A stretch of 64,000 nt of DNA from Halodesulfovibrio marinisediminis DSM 17456 (lineage in GTDB: Bacteria; Desulfobacterota; Desulfovibrionia; Desulfovibrionales; Desulfovibrionaceae): contig NZ_FSRG01000006.1 of assembly GCF_900129975.1 (NCBI RefSeq), forward strand, positions 554,636-618,635, in the 5' to 3' direction. Below the pieces are notes generated by a model that was given only the letters and a program-made list of their open reading frames with translations, searched no databases and was not told where the DNA came from. Both the position numbers and the translations under genes were made by a program. This document shows, in pieces, positions 18,179-26,780 of the stretch. Positions within the stretch are counted from its first letter, which is position 1. Each line of letters starts with the position of its first letter.

Positions 18179-19735
18179 ATGTTTGCATTGGACAAAAAGC
18201 ACCTTGCCTCTGCTCTTACGGTTGCTTTCTCAGCTCTCATGCTTCCAGACCTTATCCGGCTCCCTGCTGTCTACGCTATTCCGTCTGCAATCTATCTCTT
18301 TCTTTTCAATTTCTGTGTAATGTACGCAGCCTGCCAACTACAAAAAGTAACTTACATTCTTATTCCACCAATATTCTTTATAAGTGCCCTAGCCAGCTAT
18401 TTTCGCGGCACCTACCGTGTAAAAATTGACAGAGAACTTATCTTTCTTCTGCTCGAAACAAACAGAGGTGAAGCAGGAGAAATTATTACTTCGAAAGTTG
18501 TTCTGTTCGGCATAGCGGCCTTACTAGTGGCATTAATATTCGGCTTTTTACTGAAACACGCAAAAGGTAAATTCCAACTAAAACCGCTCGCAATTACTTT
18601 ACTTTTTGTTGTTCCTACAACAGTTTTCCTAGGTAAATTTAAAAAAGATCCTCAGGTACGCCTCATTCGTCCTGCAGTAGCAACAAAGCGCGTGCTCCCA
18701 TACTGTATATTTAACGCCTTCGGGCAATTCTCAAAATTTCATGTACAGAATATTATTAAGGGAAAGCCTGTCGACTCTGCCAAGTTAGAGTCTGTTGCAA
18801 TCACCCCAACTGAACCATTAACCGTTATTACAATTATCGGTGAATCTGCTCGGGCTGACAGGTTTCAAATTAATGGATACCAAAGAGAAACGACACCACT
18901 CCTTAACAAGGAGAACAACCTTGTTAACTTTGGAGCCATTAAATCTTTCTCTGCATACACTCGTCTTTCTGTACCAGCTATGATCACCCCTGCAACACTT
19001 GCAAGACCAGAAACAACCATGACGTCTTTCCTTGGGGTGTTTAAAAAGCATGGTTTTAAAACAACATGGCTATCTGCAAATGACCGCACGGACAGTCACA
19101 ACACTCCTACCACAAACGCTATCGGTGATATTGATCAAAAATTATTTCGAAATCGCTTTTGCAAAGTTTCGTATGGACAGTTTTACGACGAAATGCTTCT
19201 TCCCCCATTAAAGAAAGTTCTTGAAAGCACTTCCTCCAGTCAGGCCATTACAATTCACACTCGTGGCAGTCACGCCTCTTACAACGCAAGATATACTAAA
19301 GAGTTCGCTAAATTCACTCCAGACGATTACGAGCAGGGGGTTTATAGTGATGGGCTCGAAAATGCATATGACAACAGCATCTTGGCTACAGACTCATTTA
19401 TTGTTTCTGTAATTAACCTCGTGCGCGATAAAAATGCAGTTGTAATATACAGTTCAGACCATGGTGAGTCTCTCGGTGAAGACGGTCGCTTTATGCATGG
19501 CAACCCTGCCATCAAAGAACAACGTGAAGTGCCTTTTTTAGTCTGGTTCTCGGACACCTACGCAAAGCTTTATCCCCATACAGTTACAGCCTTACGAAAA
19601 CAACAAGGCGCTCATCTTTCCCATGATGTATTCTTCCCATGGACTGTGAATTTGGGGGGAATTCTGCTCCCAAACAGCTCTCAGCCTGTGCTATTATCTA
19701 GTTCGCCAATGCAAGCACATCTCACAGAACAATAA
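18179..19735 (+). CDS. Phosphoethanolamine transferase-like, sulfatase-fold membrane enzyme
   Basis: Inner-membrane enzyme with a periplasmic alkaline-phosphatase/sulfatase domain, like EptA/EptB/OpgE, which move phosphoethanolamine from phospholipid onto lipid A or glycans. The N-terminal 160 residues hold about five membrane segments. Catalytic motifs: GESARADRFQINGYQRETTP (metal-site Glu, near 220), the nucleophile-Thr region SAYTRLSVPAM near 260, and SSDHGESLGEDGRFMHGNP (metal-binding Asp/His) near 422. The start is placed at ATG 18179, with GGAG 10 bases upstream, rather than TTG 18137. The true acceptor cannot be told from sequence. The gene stands alone between terminators. Confidence 0.82.
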   Translation: MFALDKKHLASALTVAFSALMLPDLIRLPAVYAIPSAIYLFLFNFCVMYAACQLQKVTYILIPPIFFISALASYFRGTYRVKIDRELIFLLLETNRGEAGEIITSKVVLFGIAALLVALIFGFLLKHAKGKFQLKPLAITLLFVVPTTVFLGKFKKDPQVRLIRPAVATKRVLPYCIFNAFGQFSKFHVQNIIKGKPVDSAKLESVAITPTEPLTVITIIGESARADRFQINGYQRETTPLLNKENNLVNFGAIKSFSAYTRLSVPAMITPATLARPETTMTSFLGVFKKHGFKTTWLSANDRTDSHNTPTTNAIGDIDQKLFRNRFCKVSYGQFYDEMLLPPLKKVLESTSSSQAITIHTRGSHASYNARYTKEFAKFTPDDYEQGVYSDGLENAYDNSILATDSFIVSVINLVRDKNAVVIYSSDHGESLGEDGRFMHGNPAIKEQREVPFLVWFSDTYAKLYPHTVTALRKQQGAHLSHDVFFPWTVNLGGILLPNSSQPVLLSSSPMQAHLTEQ

Positions 19736-19740
19736 CAACA

Positions 19741-19779
19741 AAAAAGGGAGAAGCTGAATCATCAGCCTCTCCCTTTTTT
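19741..19779. terminator. Bidirectional terminator between convergent genes
   Basis: GGGAG-A-GCTGA / TCAGC-CT-CTCCC stem with an A-run before and T-run after. Confidence 0.88.
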
Positions 19780-19801
19780 ATCGTCAGTTAGAAAACAATC
19801 G

Positions 19802-20671
19802 TTAGATAAAAATTCCTGCAAGAGCGCCTGCGAAGAGCATTACGGAAATAAAACCGTTCATTGTGAAAAATGCCATATTAACACGGCTCATATCATCAGC
19901 ACTAATAATGGTGTGTTCCCAGTATAGGATGCCGGAAACAACAGCCCATACAGCAAAATACGGCCATGCCAGCCCTGCTGCCCAACCTCCCATGAGGAAC
20001 ATTATTGAGGTTACCACATGGCAAAAAGATGAAATCACAAGGGCTGATTCTAATCCAAAATGAGCAGGCACTGAGTTCAGCCCTACAGAACGGTCGTACT
20101 CTGCATCCTGACAAGAATAGATAATGTCAAAACCTGCAACCCAGAACAGAATGCCCCATGCGAATAGCACCGCTGGCACTGTAAACTGTGGATCTACACT
20201 AATCCAGCCTGCGAGCGGAGACAGCGCAAGCACAGCCCCAAGCCAGAAATGACAAAGCCACGTAAAACGTTTGAGCAAGCTGTAGAACGCAGCAACAAAC
20301 AAAGCAACTGGTGACAGCATGAAGCTCAACTCGTTAATGAAAAAACATGCAACCACAAAAATGGCAACCATGATTGCGATAAATGCCCATGTCTGCGCCG
20401 GTGAAATTTCTCCAGTAACCAGAGGGCGCTGCTGTGTACGCGGATTTTTCGCATCAAAAGGTAAGTCAATTACCCTGTTGAATGCCATAGCTACAGAGCG
20501 CACGGCCACCATGGCTACAGTAAGCAGCAAAAAAGGCTTCAACGAAGGAAATCCGCCAGCCGCAATAAACTGTCCGAGATATGCAAACGGAAGTGCAAAC
20601 ACAGAGTGTTCAATTTTAATCATTCGGCATACTGCACCGAACTTAGCTAAAGGGGTGGAAGCCGAGCTCAT
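19802..20671 (-). CDS. UbiA-family polyprenyltransferase (4-hydroxybenzoate or menaquinone-type)
   Basis: Integral membrane enzyme that attaches a polyprenyl chain to an aromatic acid in quinone synthesis. The two Asp-rich motifs that bind prenyl diphosphate through Mg are NRVIDLPFDAKNPRT (near 65-79) and DAEYDRSVGLNSVP (near 187-200). About eight to nine membrane segments; 289 residues, the usual length. The first motif matches both UbiA and MqnP-type enzymes. In an anaerobe the MqnP role (futalosine route) is more likely, with the UbiD-type gene at 5799 acting next; this is inference. The ATG overlaps the stop of the upstream HD-GYP gene (ATGA). Confidence 0.85.
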   Translation of the reverse strand: MSSASTPLAKFGAVCRMIKIEHSVFALPFAYLGQFIAAGGFPSLKPFLLLTVAMVAVRSVAMAFNRVIDLPFDAKNPRTQQRPLVTGEISPAQTWAFIAIMVAIFVVACFFINELSFMLSPVALFVAAFYSLLKRFTWLCHFWLGAVLALSPLAGWISVDPQFTVPAVLFAWGILFWVAGFDIIYSCQDAEYDRSVGLNSVPAHFGLESALVISSFCHVVTSIMFLMGGWAAGLAWPYFAVWAVVSGILYWEHTIISADDMSRVNMAFFTMNGFISVMLFAGALAGIFI

Positions 20672-21996
20672 GAAACATCCTTAGTAACAATACCGTACTT
20701 GCTATACAGTACTTTTGAATAGTTAGAGAAATGCTCAAGGGCTTGATTCTGCCCTTTGCTACGTAATTCATTAATCTCATCATACCGCTCTATAAGCACT
20801 TCAACAACGATAGGGTCGAGTTTTTCTGAGTCACCAAGCTGCCTCAACACCTTCGTTGTCTGCTCAAAATCCATCCCGCGACGATACGGGCGGTCTTCAG
20901 TAATTGCAGTAAATACATCCGCTACCTGAAGAATTCGAGAGCCCAAAGAAATATCTCTACCTGCAAGCCCACTCGGGTAGCCGGTTCCGTCTATACGTTC
21001 ATGGTGCTGACATGCCCAGTCCCGAATAACCTCCAACCCGGGAATTCCTGACAAAATATGCTCGGTGTATGTTGCATGGCCTTGAATGATAGCAAACTCT
21101 TCTTTGGTCAAACGACCATTCTTCTCCAGAAGAGCTGCCGGAACAGCAAGCTTACCAATATCATGCAAACGCCCTGCTATCTGGAAAAAGACCTGCTCAA
21201 CTTCATTAAAGCCAAGCCAACGTCCGAGCACACTGGAAGTAACCGCAACACCTTGAGAATGCGTTGCAGTAAAACGGCTACGAAAATCAATAACCTTCGC
21301 AAACAACCCAGTGAAATCCAAGACGCCTTCCGCATCCAGAATGTCAGAATCAAATTGTGTTGAAAGAGTAAGTGTCTTTTCGGCGCGCGCAGAGTGCAAT
21401 CTGTGGTAATAATTACGCTTTGCCTCTGATTCACGCAATGCTTCAACGTAGTCAGGATTAAACAACGTACCGGAATGCTTGCGGCACAGCTCAATTAAAA
21501 CAGGGATCTGATGTCTTGCAGGACGATCTCTACGAGTATTAACATCAATAAAATCAGCAAGGTTAATAATGTTGCTGATTTCATAGTGCTTCTTTCGTTC
21601 CCGCAGTTCTTCCCACGGGGTATGGTGGTACTCTACAAGCTTAGAAACATCGTGCAGTTTTTTTGAGGAACTGATTATTACCGAGCCGGCAATAGAATGT
21701 TTAATCGTATCATCTTCAAATAGAAGAGAATCAACAGCTGGATACAATGAAACGGCACCGATATCATGCAACATGGCAGCCAGAACCACATTACGCTTCT
21801 CAAAACTGCTCAGCCCGTAAAAATCTGCTATACGTGAAGCAAAAAAGCCAACATTAGTATGGTGTCCCGCAAGTGTTTGCGAAACCATATCCAACGAACG
21901 AGCTAATGCGCTAACAAGATCAAATAACCGAACCTTAAAATCGCTGTCTTCAGTATATACTAACCCAGGCCCCTGACACTCATGCTGAAATACCAC
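20668..21996 (-). CDS. HD-GYP-type phosphohydrolase with two HD regions (GTG start)
   Basis: Probable cyclic-di-GMP phosphodiesterase. The C-terminal domain (from about residue 220) has HDIGKLAVP and HHERIDGTGYPSG, the signature of HD-GYP proteins. The N-terminal half holds a second, diverged HD-like region (MLHDIGAVSLYP; EYHHTPWEEL), so the protein seems to contain two HD domains rather than a typical sensor. No membrane segment is seen. GTG at 21996 is chosen because AGGAG lies 5 bases upstream. It is translationally coupled to the UbiA gene and starts 12 bases after the mogA-like stop, forming a three-gene operon. Confidence 0.85.
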   Translation of the reverse strand: MVFQHECQGPGLVYTEDSDFKVRLFDLVSALARSLDMVSQTLAGHHTNVGFFASRIADFYGLSSFEKRNVVLAAMLHDIGAVSLYPAVDSLLFEDDTIKHSIAGSVIISSSKKLHDVSKLVEYHHTPWEELRERKKHYEISNIINLADFIDVNTRRDRPARHQIPVLIELCRKHSGTLFNPDYVEALRESEAKRNYYHRLHSARAEKTLTLSTQFDSDILDAEGVLDFTGLFAKVIDFRSRFTATHSQGVAVTSSVLGRWLGFNEVEQVFFQIAGRLHDIGKLAVPAALLEKNGRLTKEEFAIIQGHATYTEHILSGIPGLEVIRDWACQHHERIDGTGYPSGLAGRDISLGSRILQVADVFTAITEDRPYRRGMDFEQTTKVLRQLGDSEKLDPIVVEVLIERYDEINELRSKGQNQALEHFSNYSKVLYSKYGIVTKDVS

Positions 21997-22008
21997 AGCT
22001 TCTCCTAC

Positions 22009-22803
22009 CTAATTCCCGCAATCTGCTGGATCGCCCTGAAGTTTGGCAATAGTATGACCAAACGCAGAAAGAACAGCCTCTAAATTTTCTGCAACAGCCT
22101 TTGTGCTTCCAGGCATATTAACAATAAGTGATGTACCAAGCGTACCTGCAACTGCGCGTGAAATAACTGCATGAGGAGTTTTTTTCAGACTCGCTGCCAT
22201 CATTGCCTGCTCAATCCCTCGAAGACGGCGATCGATCACCTTAAGAGTCGCCTCAGGGGTAACATCACGAGGAGCAACACCAGTACCGCCAGTAGTTAAA
22301 ATCAGATCAAACTTCTGGTGCAATGCTAAGTTGGTAATAAGTTGACGAAGCTGCAATTCTTCATCTGGAATAATATAGCCACGAGCATAAGCCAGTTCAT
22401 ATTTTTCCCGAACCAAAGCTTCAATCAATGGCCCGCTGCCATCTTCACGCTGCACGCGCGCGCCCTTATCTGAAAGAGTAACCCATGCAAGACTTAACGC
22501 CTCTTTTACAGGCGTCACAAAACATGAAGTTCCCTCTTCAACGTCGCAGAGCATTTGAACCCACATGCCCTCAACAGAATGCATGCCAGTATGCGATGGA
22601 ACGTATCCATTTTGGACAACAAGGCACTGGGGAGTGGTACTGCCGGATTCAACAGCTGTAAGTACTGTACCTACAGGGAAGTATGCAGGAGGCAGGGAGG
22701 TGTTAAGACTTGCAGCAAGATCAGCCTCCTCACCAGTTCTACCGATGAAGACAGTCTGTCCCTGAGTTAATGGCCGTTGTGCTGTGAAAGAAATTTTTGT
22801 CAT
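22009..22803 (-). CDS. MogA/MoaB-like molybdopterin adenylyltransferase with N-terminal extension
   Basis: Activates molybdopterin by adenylation before metal insertion. The MoCF-type domain begins near residue 104 (LAWVTLSDKGARVQREDGSGP) and contains TTGGTGVAPRDVTPEAT, the pterin-binding signature, near 168. The protein is 264 residues, against about 165-195 for MogA/MoaB. The first 100 residues form an extra beta-rich domain (FPVGTVLTAVESGSTTPQCLV ... GYVPSHTGMHSVEG) that I do not recognise. First gene of an apparent operon with the HD-GYP and UbiA genes. Confidence 0.82.
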   Translation of the reverse strand: MTKISFTAQRPLTQGQTVFIGRTGEEADLAASLNTSLPPAYFPVGTVLTAVESGSTTPQCLVVQNGYVPSHTGMHSVEGMWVQMLCDVEEGTSCFVTPVKEALSLAWVTLSDKGARVQREDGSGPLIEALVREKYELAYARGYIIPDEELQLRQLITNLALHQKFDLILTTGGTGVAPRDVTPEATLKVIDRRLRGIEQAMMAASLKKTPHAVISRAVAGTLGTSLIVNMPGSTKAVAENLEAVLSAFGHTIAKLQGDPADCGN

Positions 22804-23230
22804 ATAATTACAACTGCAAAGTCTTGCAGTTCAGTCTGCTTGTAGATCTTATTTTATCATGTAATGGCATTGCCAGATGCAACATCACCATACGGTAGCA
22901 AGGGATATATTTGCTTGCCATCCAGCCGCAACAACTGAAGATTTAACAGCAAAGTGTTGTGTCGTTATCACAACAAATTAACGCTGTTCAATCTTTCGAA
23001 GTGACCTTAGTATATCCGCTTAAAATCAGTTTGATATCCTAGTGAAAAATCACAACAAAAACAATACACCTTTTTATGGCTTTCCCACTAAATCAGTCAA
23101 AAAATGTGAACGTCTACATACAATAGCATACTAACAGTATTAACAAAAATGTATCTACTCGCCCCTGTCAAAAACCAAGGCACATCACAGCAGGTTCCAA
23201 GCGCATTATGTTACACATGAAAAAAGGCAC
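22804..23230. other. Intergenic stretch with a nested hairpin
   Basis: No gene seen. The only structure is a two-tier hairpin at 22945-22988: AACAGC/GCTGTT outside and TGTTGTG/CACAACA inside. The mogA-operon promoter should lie within the first 100 bases, but no clear -35/-10 was identified. Confidence 0.45.
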
Positions 23231-23270
23231 AAAAAAAGAACGACCCCTAACCGAGACCGTTCTTTTTATT
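23231..23270 (-). terminator. Terminator of the amino-acid ABC transporter operon
   Basis: AAAAAGAACG / CGTTCTTTTT stem, read on the minus strand after the ATPase gene, with a T-run. Confidence 0.85.
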
Positions 23271-23299
23271 AGCAAATCACAATCTAAGCCATGGTGTTC

Positions 23300-24031
23300 T
23301 TACAAAATCTGACTCAGGAATAACTTGGTGCGTTCATGTTCCGGATTAGTAAAGAAGTGTTCAGGCGTACCCTGCTCAACAAGCTGTCCACCATCCATAA
23401 ATACAACACGGTCTGCAACCTCACGGGCAAAACCCATTTCGTGGGTAACAACAACCATTGTCATACCTTCCTTTGCAAGATTCTTCATAACATCAAGAAC
23501 CTCACCTACCATCTCCGGATCAAGCGCGGAAGTAGGTTCGTCGAACAGCAGAACTTTTGGATCCATTGCTAATGCGCGAGCAATTGCAATACGCTGCTGC
23601 TGACCACCGGAAAGCTGGTCTGGGTACACATTATACTTGTGTGCAAGACCTACTTTTTCAAGCAGTTCCATACCCTTTTTCTCTGCATCTTTCTTAGAGC
23701 GCTTGCGCACAGTCATCTGTGCCATGGTGATATTATCAATCACACTCAAATGCGGGAATAGGTTAAATGACTGGAACACCATGCCAACTTCTGCACGAAT
23801 TTCGTTAATGTCACAGTCTGGATCAAGCACCTCAGTGCCTTCAATGGTAATAGAACCACTGTTTGCATACTCCAGACGGTTCAGACAACGCAGGAAAGTG
23901 GATTTACCGGAACCGGAAGGACCGATAACAACAAGCACTTCACCCGCTGCAACGTCCATAGAGACATCTTTAAGAGCATGAAGCTCTTCAGGAGTGTAGA
24001 AATATTTATTAACATTCTTTGCGCTAATCAT
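23300..24031 (-). CDS. Polar amino-acid ABC transporter ATP-binding protein
   Basis: ATPase subunit (GlnQ/HisP type) of an amino-acid uptake system. Walker [10 protein letters not shown] near 36, signature [15 protein letters not shown] near 141-155, Walker [15 protein letters not shown], and the switch His in VVTHEMGFA. 243 residues, standard. The ATG overlaps the permease stop by 4 bases, so translation is coupled. Substrate specificity cannot be read from this subunit. Confidence 0.93.
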   Translation of the reverse strand: MISAKNVNKYFYTPEELHALKDVSMDVAAGEVLVVIGPSGSGKSTFLRCLNRLEYANSGSITIEGTEVLDPDCDINEIRAEVGMVFQSFNLFPHLSVIDNITMAQMTVRKRSKKDAEKKGMELLEKVGLAHKYNVYPDQLSGGQQQRIAIARALAMDPKVLLFDEPTSALDPEMVGEVLDVMKNLAKEGMTMVVVTHEMGFAREVADRVVFMDGGQLVEQGTPEHFFTNPEHERTKLFLSQIL

Positions 24032-25038
24032 CGTACAGCTCTCCTTTCAAGGTACTGAATAGCCACAGAAAGGGCAAAGGTAAGTACAAGGTACATAAGA
24101 GTACAGGAAATCCAGAGTTCGTACGACATAAGAGACGAACTGATAACCTCACGAGTAGCTTTGGTAAGTTCACGGACTGCAATAACACCAAGAAGTGATG
24201 AGTCCTTAATCAAACTAATGAACTGCCCCGCAAGTGGAGGAAGAATACGACGGAATGCCTGTGGAAGAATAATCTTACGCATAGCCTGTGCGCCAGATAA
24301 GCCAAGTGCACGTGCTGCTTCACTCTGCCCACGATGAACCGACTGGACACCAGCTCGAACAATTTCTGCCACGTATGCGCCTGTAAAAATAGCCAGTGCG
24401 AACACACCGTACCACAATGCAGGAATAGCGCTCAGACCAATCTTAGCAAGCATAGCGTTGATAAGAGAACCAGCTACAAAGTACCATAAGAAAATCTGAA
24501 CAAGCAGTGGAGAACCACGAATAAGTTCAACGTAGGTGATAGCAAGCCAGCGCAGACATGGATTTTCTGAAATACGCATCAAGCCTGTGAGAATGCCTAC
24601 AATAATGCCAAGAACAATGGCCAGCATGGATACTTTAAGTGTTACGAATGTCGCTTCGAGCAAGATACCCGGCTTACTTACGCGATACTCAGCAAGAGTA
24701 TCACCCATGTATACGTAATCACCTTCCATCATGAAAACATTAGCATCTGAAGGCAACTTAATAACTTCTTCGTAACCGCCGTCCTGTACTACAAGCGTGT
24801 AGCCTTCAGCAGTTTTTTCAATTTTAGTTACATCACCTTCGACTTCGGAGCGTACTTCAAGATCTTTATCAAGCCAGAAATACTGCGGCACCTGTTCCCA
24901 GCGCCAGTTGTAGTCTACAAAATCTGCAGCAGCGTAAATAAAGCCGATGCCAAGCAGGCAAATTGCCACAAACATGGCTTTCCAGAACAGGAAATACCCC
25001 GGCTTTTTAGGACGATCGAGTCCTGTATAATTCATCAT
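24028..25038 (-). CDS. Amino-acid ABC transporter permease with an extra beta-rich domain
   Basis: Membrane subunit of the uptake system. The C-terminal 220 residues are a normal HisM/GlnP-type permease with the EAA loop ([21 protein letters not shown]). The first 115 residues are unusual: a membrane segment at about 14-35, then about 75 residues outside the core ([19 protein letters not shown] ... [20 protein letters not shown]), then the TM domain. A normal permease of this type is about 220 residues. ATG at 25038 (or 25035) has AAGGA upstream. An intercistronic hairpin separates it from the binding-protein gene. Confidence 0.88.
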   Translation of the reverse strand: MMNYTGLDRPKKPGYFLFWKAMFVAICLLGIGFIYAAADFVDYNWRWEQVPQYFWLDKDLEVRSEVEGDVTKIEKTAEGYTLVVQDGGYEEVIKLPSDANVFMMEGDYVYMGDTLAEYRVSKPGILLEATFVTLKVSMLAIVLGIIVGILTGLMRISENPCLRWLAITYVELIRGSPLLVQIFLWYFVAGSLINAMLAKIGLSAIPALWYGVFALAIFTGAYVAEIVRAGVQSVHRGQSEAARALGLSGAQAMRKIILPQAFRRILPPLAGQFISLIKDSSLLGVIAVRELTKATREVISSSLMSYELWISCTLMYLVLTFALSVAIQYLERRAVR

Positions 25039-25107
25039 CTGCGTATCCTTATCTCAACACGTTACAAACAAGTTCTTAAAAACAGTAAACCTTCCGGCTC
25101 CATATCA

Positions 25108-25205
25108 CGCTGTGCTTACCACAGCGAGCCATGAAACCAGAAGGAAGCTTTGTATGCCTTCAATTATCGGCACTGTCCCTGCGAGGCAGGTGAGCGTGAC
25201 AGTGG
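25108..25205 (-). other. Hairpins between binding-protein and permease genes
   Basis: CGCTGTG/CACAGCG (25108-25126) and a two-tier stem CACTGTC ... GACAGTG with CCTGC/GCAGG inside (about 25169-25202). With the stem at 25213-25235 they make a string of RNA structures in the 178-base gap. They may stabilise the upstream mRNA or lower permease expression. Confidence 0.45.
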
Positions 25206-25212
25206 AATAAAT

Positions 25213-25235
25213 GAGGTCGGCAAAACGCCGACCTC
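25213..25235 (-). terminator. Perfect hairpin after the binding-protein gene, probable attenuator
   Basis: GAGGTCGGC / GCCGACCTC, a 9-bp perfect stem with a 5-base loop, 17 bases after the stop. The following bases on the minus strand are ATTTATT, a weak T-tract, so partial termination or mRNA protection is likelier than a full stop. Confidence 0.7.
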
Positions 25236-25252
25236 TTAGTAGACAAAAAAAA

Positions 25253-26074
25253 CTATTTCTTCAACTGGGATTTCCAAGCCTCAGAACGGAACCATTTGTC
25301 GTAAAGACGCTGGTAACGACCATCGTTTTTAAACTGGAAGATAAAGTTGTTGAGGAAGTTAGCGAAATCAGGGTCGCCCTGTTTGTAACCAATTGCCATA
25401 GGCTCAAAGGTGAAAGGATCGTTGAGTACGAATACTTTGCCTTTCCCCTGAACAGAAGCGATGTTCTCAAGAGCAGGAATGTCGAAAACAAAAGCGTCAG
25501 CGCGACCAGCAATAACTTCCATACCGCAGTCTACTTCTTTTTCAAAAGATTTGTAGGTTGCTTTTGGCAGGTATTTTTTTACAGCTTCTTCACCGGTAGT
25601 ACCAAGGCGGGAAACAACAACGTATTTAGGATCGTTCAGCTCTTTGTAACGAGCAATTTTACCCTGAAGTTTGTTGGAAACCATTACACCCTGCCCCATG
25701 AGGAAGTAAGGATTGGAGAAACCAATCTGCAGGTTACGCTGCTGGGTAAGAGTCATACCGGAAATGATAACATCAAACTTGTTAGAAAGCAGAGAAGGAA
25801 TGATGCCGTCAAAATCAGTGTTAACCGGCACAAATTTCACGCCCATTGCTTTTGCAAGCTCTTTTGCAAGGTCGATATCGAAACCAATGTAACGGCCGTT
25901 TTTATCAGTAATCTCGAAAGGAGCGTAGCTTGCGTCAAAACCAACGCGGAGTTCGCCACTCTTAAGAATTTTATTGATAGTAGACTGCTTAGCAAGTTCA
26001 ATATCAGCCGCAGAAGCAGGTGCTGCAAGCATAAAGGTTAATGCGAGCACCATAAGTACTTTTACAAATTTCAT
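25253..26074 (-). CDS. Amino-acid ABC transporter substrate-binding protein
   Basis: Periplasmic receptor of the uptake system, SBP family 3. A signal peptide is evident (MKFVKVLMVLALTFMLAAPASA, cut near residue 23). Family motifs include GFDASYAPFEITDKNGRYIG and FDIDLAKELAKAMG, with VSRLGTTGEEAVKKYLP in lobe 2. 273 residues, normal. GGGAG lies before the ATG. First gene of the operon binding protein-permease-ATPase. It probably binds a polar amino acid; the precise one is not known. Confidence 0.92.
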   Translation of the reverse strand: MKFVKVLMVLALTFMLAAPASAADIELAKQSTINKILKSGELRVGFDASYAPFEITDKNGRYIGFDIDLAKELAKAMGVKFVPVNTDFDGIIPSLLSNKFDVIISGMTLTQQRNLQIGFSNPYFLMGQGVMVSNKLQGKIARYKELNDPKYVVVSRLGTTGEEAVKKYLPKATYKSFEKEVDCGMEVIAGRADAFVFDIPALENIASVQGKGKVFVLNDPFTFEPMAIGYKQGDPDFANFLNNFIFQFKNDGRYQRLYDKWFRSEAWKSQLKK

Positions 26075-26118
26075 CCCTATTCTCCCATAATAGATAAATA
26101 GACTATAACCACAAAGAG

Positions 26119-26286
26119 TTAGTATTTCCCTTCGGTCAAAACTTCCTTAATGACCATATCCCGTTTGCACTTGTCACATTTAGGCAGTGACTCTTCGGGT
26201 ACAGCAATAATCTGAGTTTTGCGGCAGATAGGACATACAACCTCAACAAACTCACGCTTATAACGATCTTTAAGTACTCGTTCCAT
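26119..26286 (-). CDS. Small zinc-ribbon protein
   Basis: 55 residues with two Cys pairs, CPICRK and CDKCKRD, typical of a zinc ribbon. ATG at 26286 is preferred to an in-frame start at 26325 because AAGGAG lies upstream. It is rich in Lys/Arg and may bind nucleic acid or a protein partner, but the function is unknown. It sits 45 bases upstream of the ABC binding-protein gene on the same strand and could be co-transcribed. Confidence 0.65.
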   Translation of the reverse strand: MERVLKDRYKREFVEVVCPICRKTQIIAVPEESLPKCDKCKRDMVIKEVLTEGKY

Positions 26287-26325
26287 ACCTACTAACTCCT
26301 TACAAAGAAAATGACGCTTAAGCAT

Positions 26326-26780
26326 TTCGCCAAAGACATCTCTTCGGCATCTTTAACATATATGTAAAAATCGATCAAAATCAAAGTTTACATGCCATCG
26401 TCTGCTGTACGTCAGCTCTTCAATGGTTAACCCATAAAACACGTCGGATTCCCTCCCAGCATATTGAAATTATACAATTACTGTAAATACAACATGACAG
26501 GTCCGACTCCGGCGACAACGGCTGTTTCCCGCAGCACGGTTGCCGATTGATATATGTAGTATATTCACTCCCTAACGTCTACTCTAAAACGCGCTACTCC
26601 GCATTATTCTTGCTAGAAAACAAATTTGTACATTTAAAATTGTCTCGCAGATTGTCTCAAGGCAGACTAAATTGACAGTATGCCCCCTCAGGCATATTCC
26701 CCTCGTGGCTTTTATGTACTGCCCCTGCTACCCGCAGTTCTGACAGTACTTTTTATAAACGATCTCTTTGCGGAGGACAC
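26326..26780. other. Intergenic stretch, divergent promoters and one hairpin
   Basis: No gene seen. An imperfect hairpin around 26509-26544 (CGGCGACAACGGCTG against CAGCACGGTTGCCG) is the only structure noted. The 3' end carries GCGGAGG, the ribosome binding site of the amidohydrolase. Confidence 0.45.
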
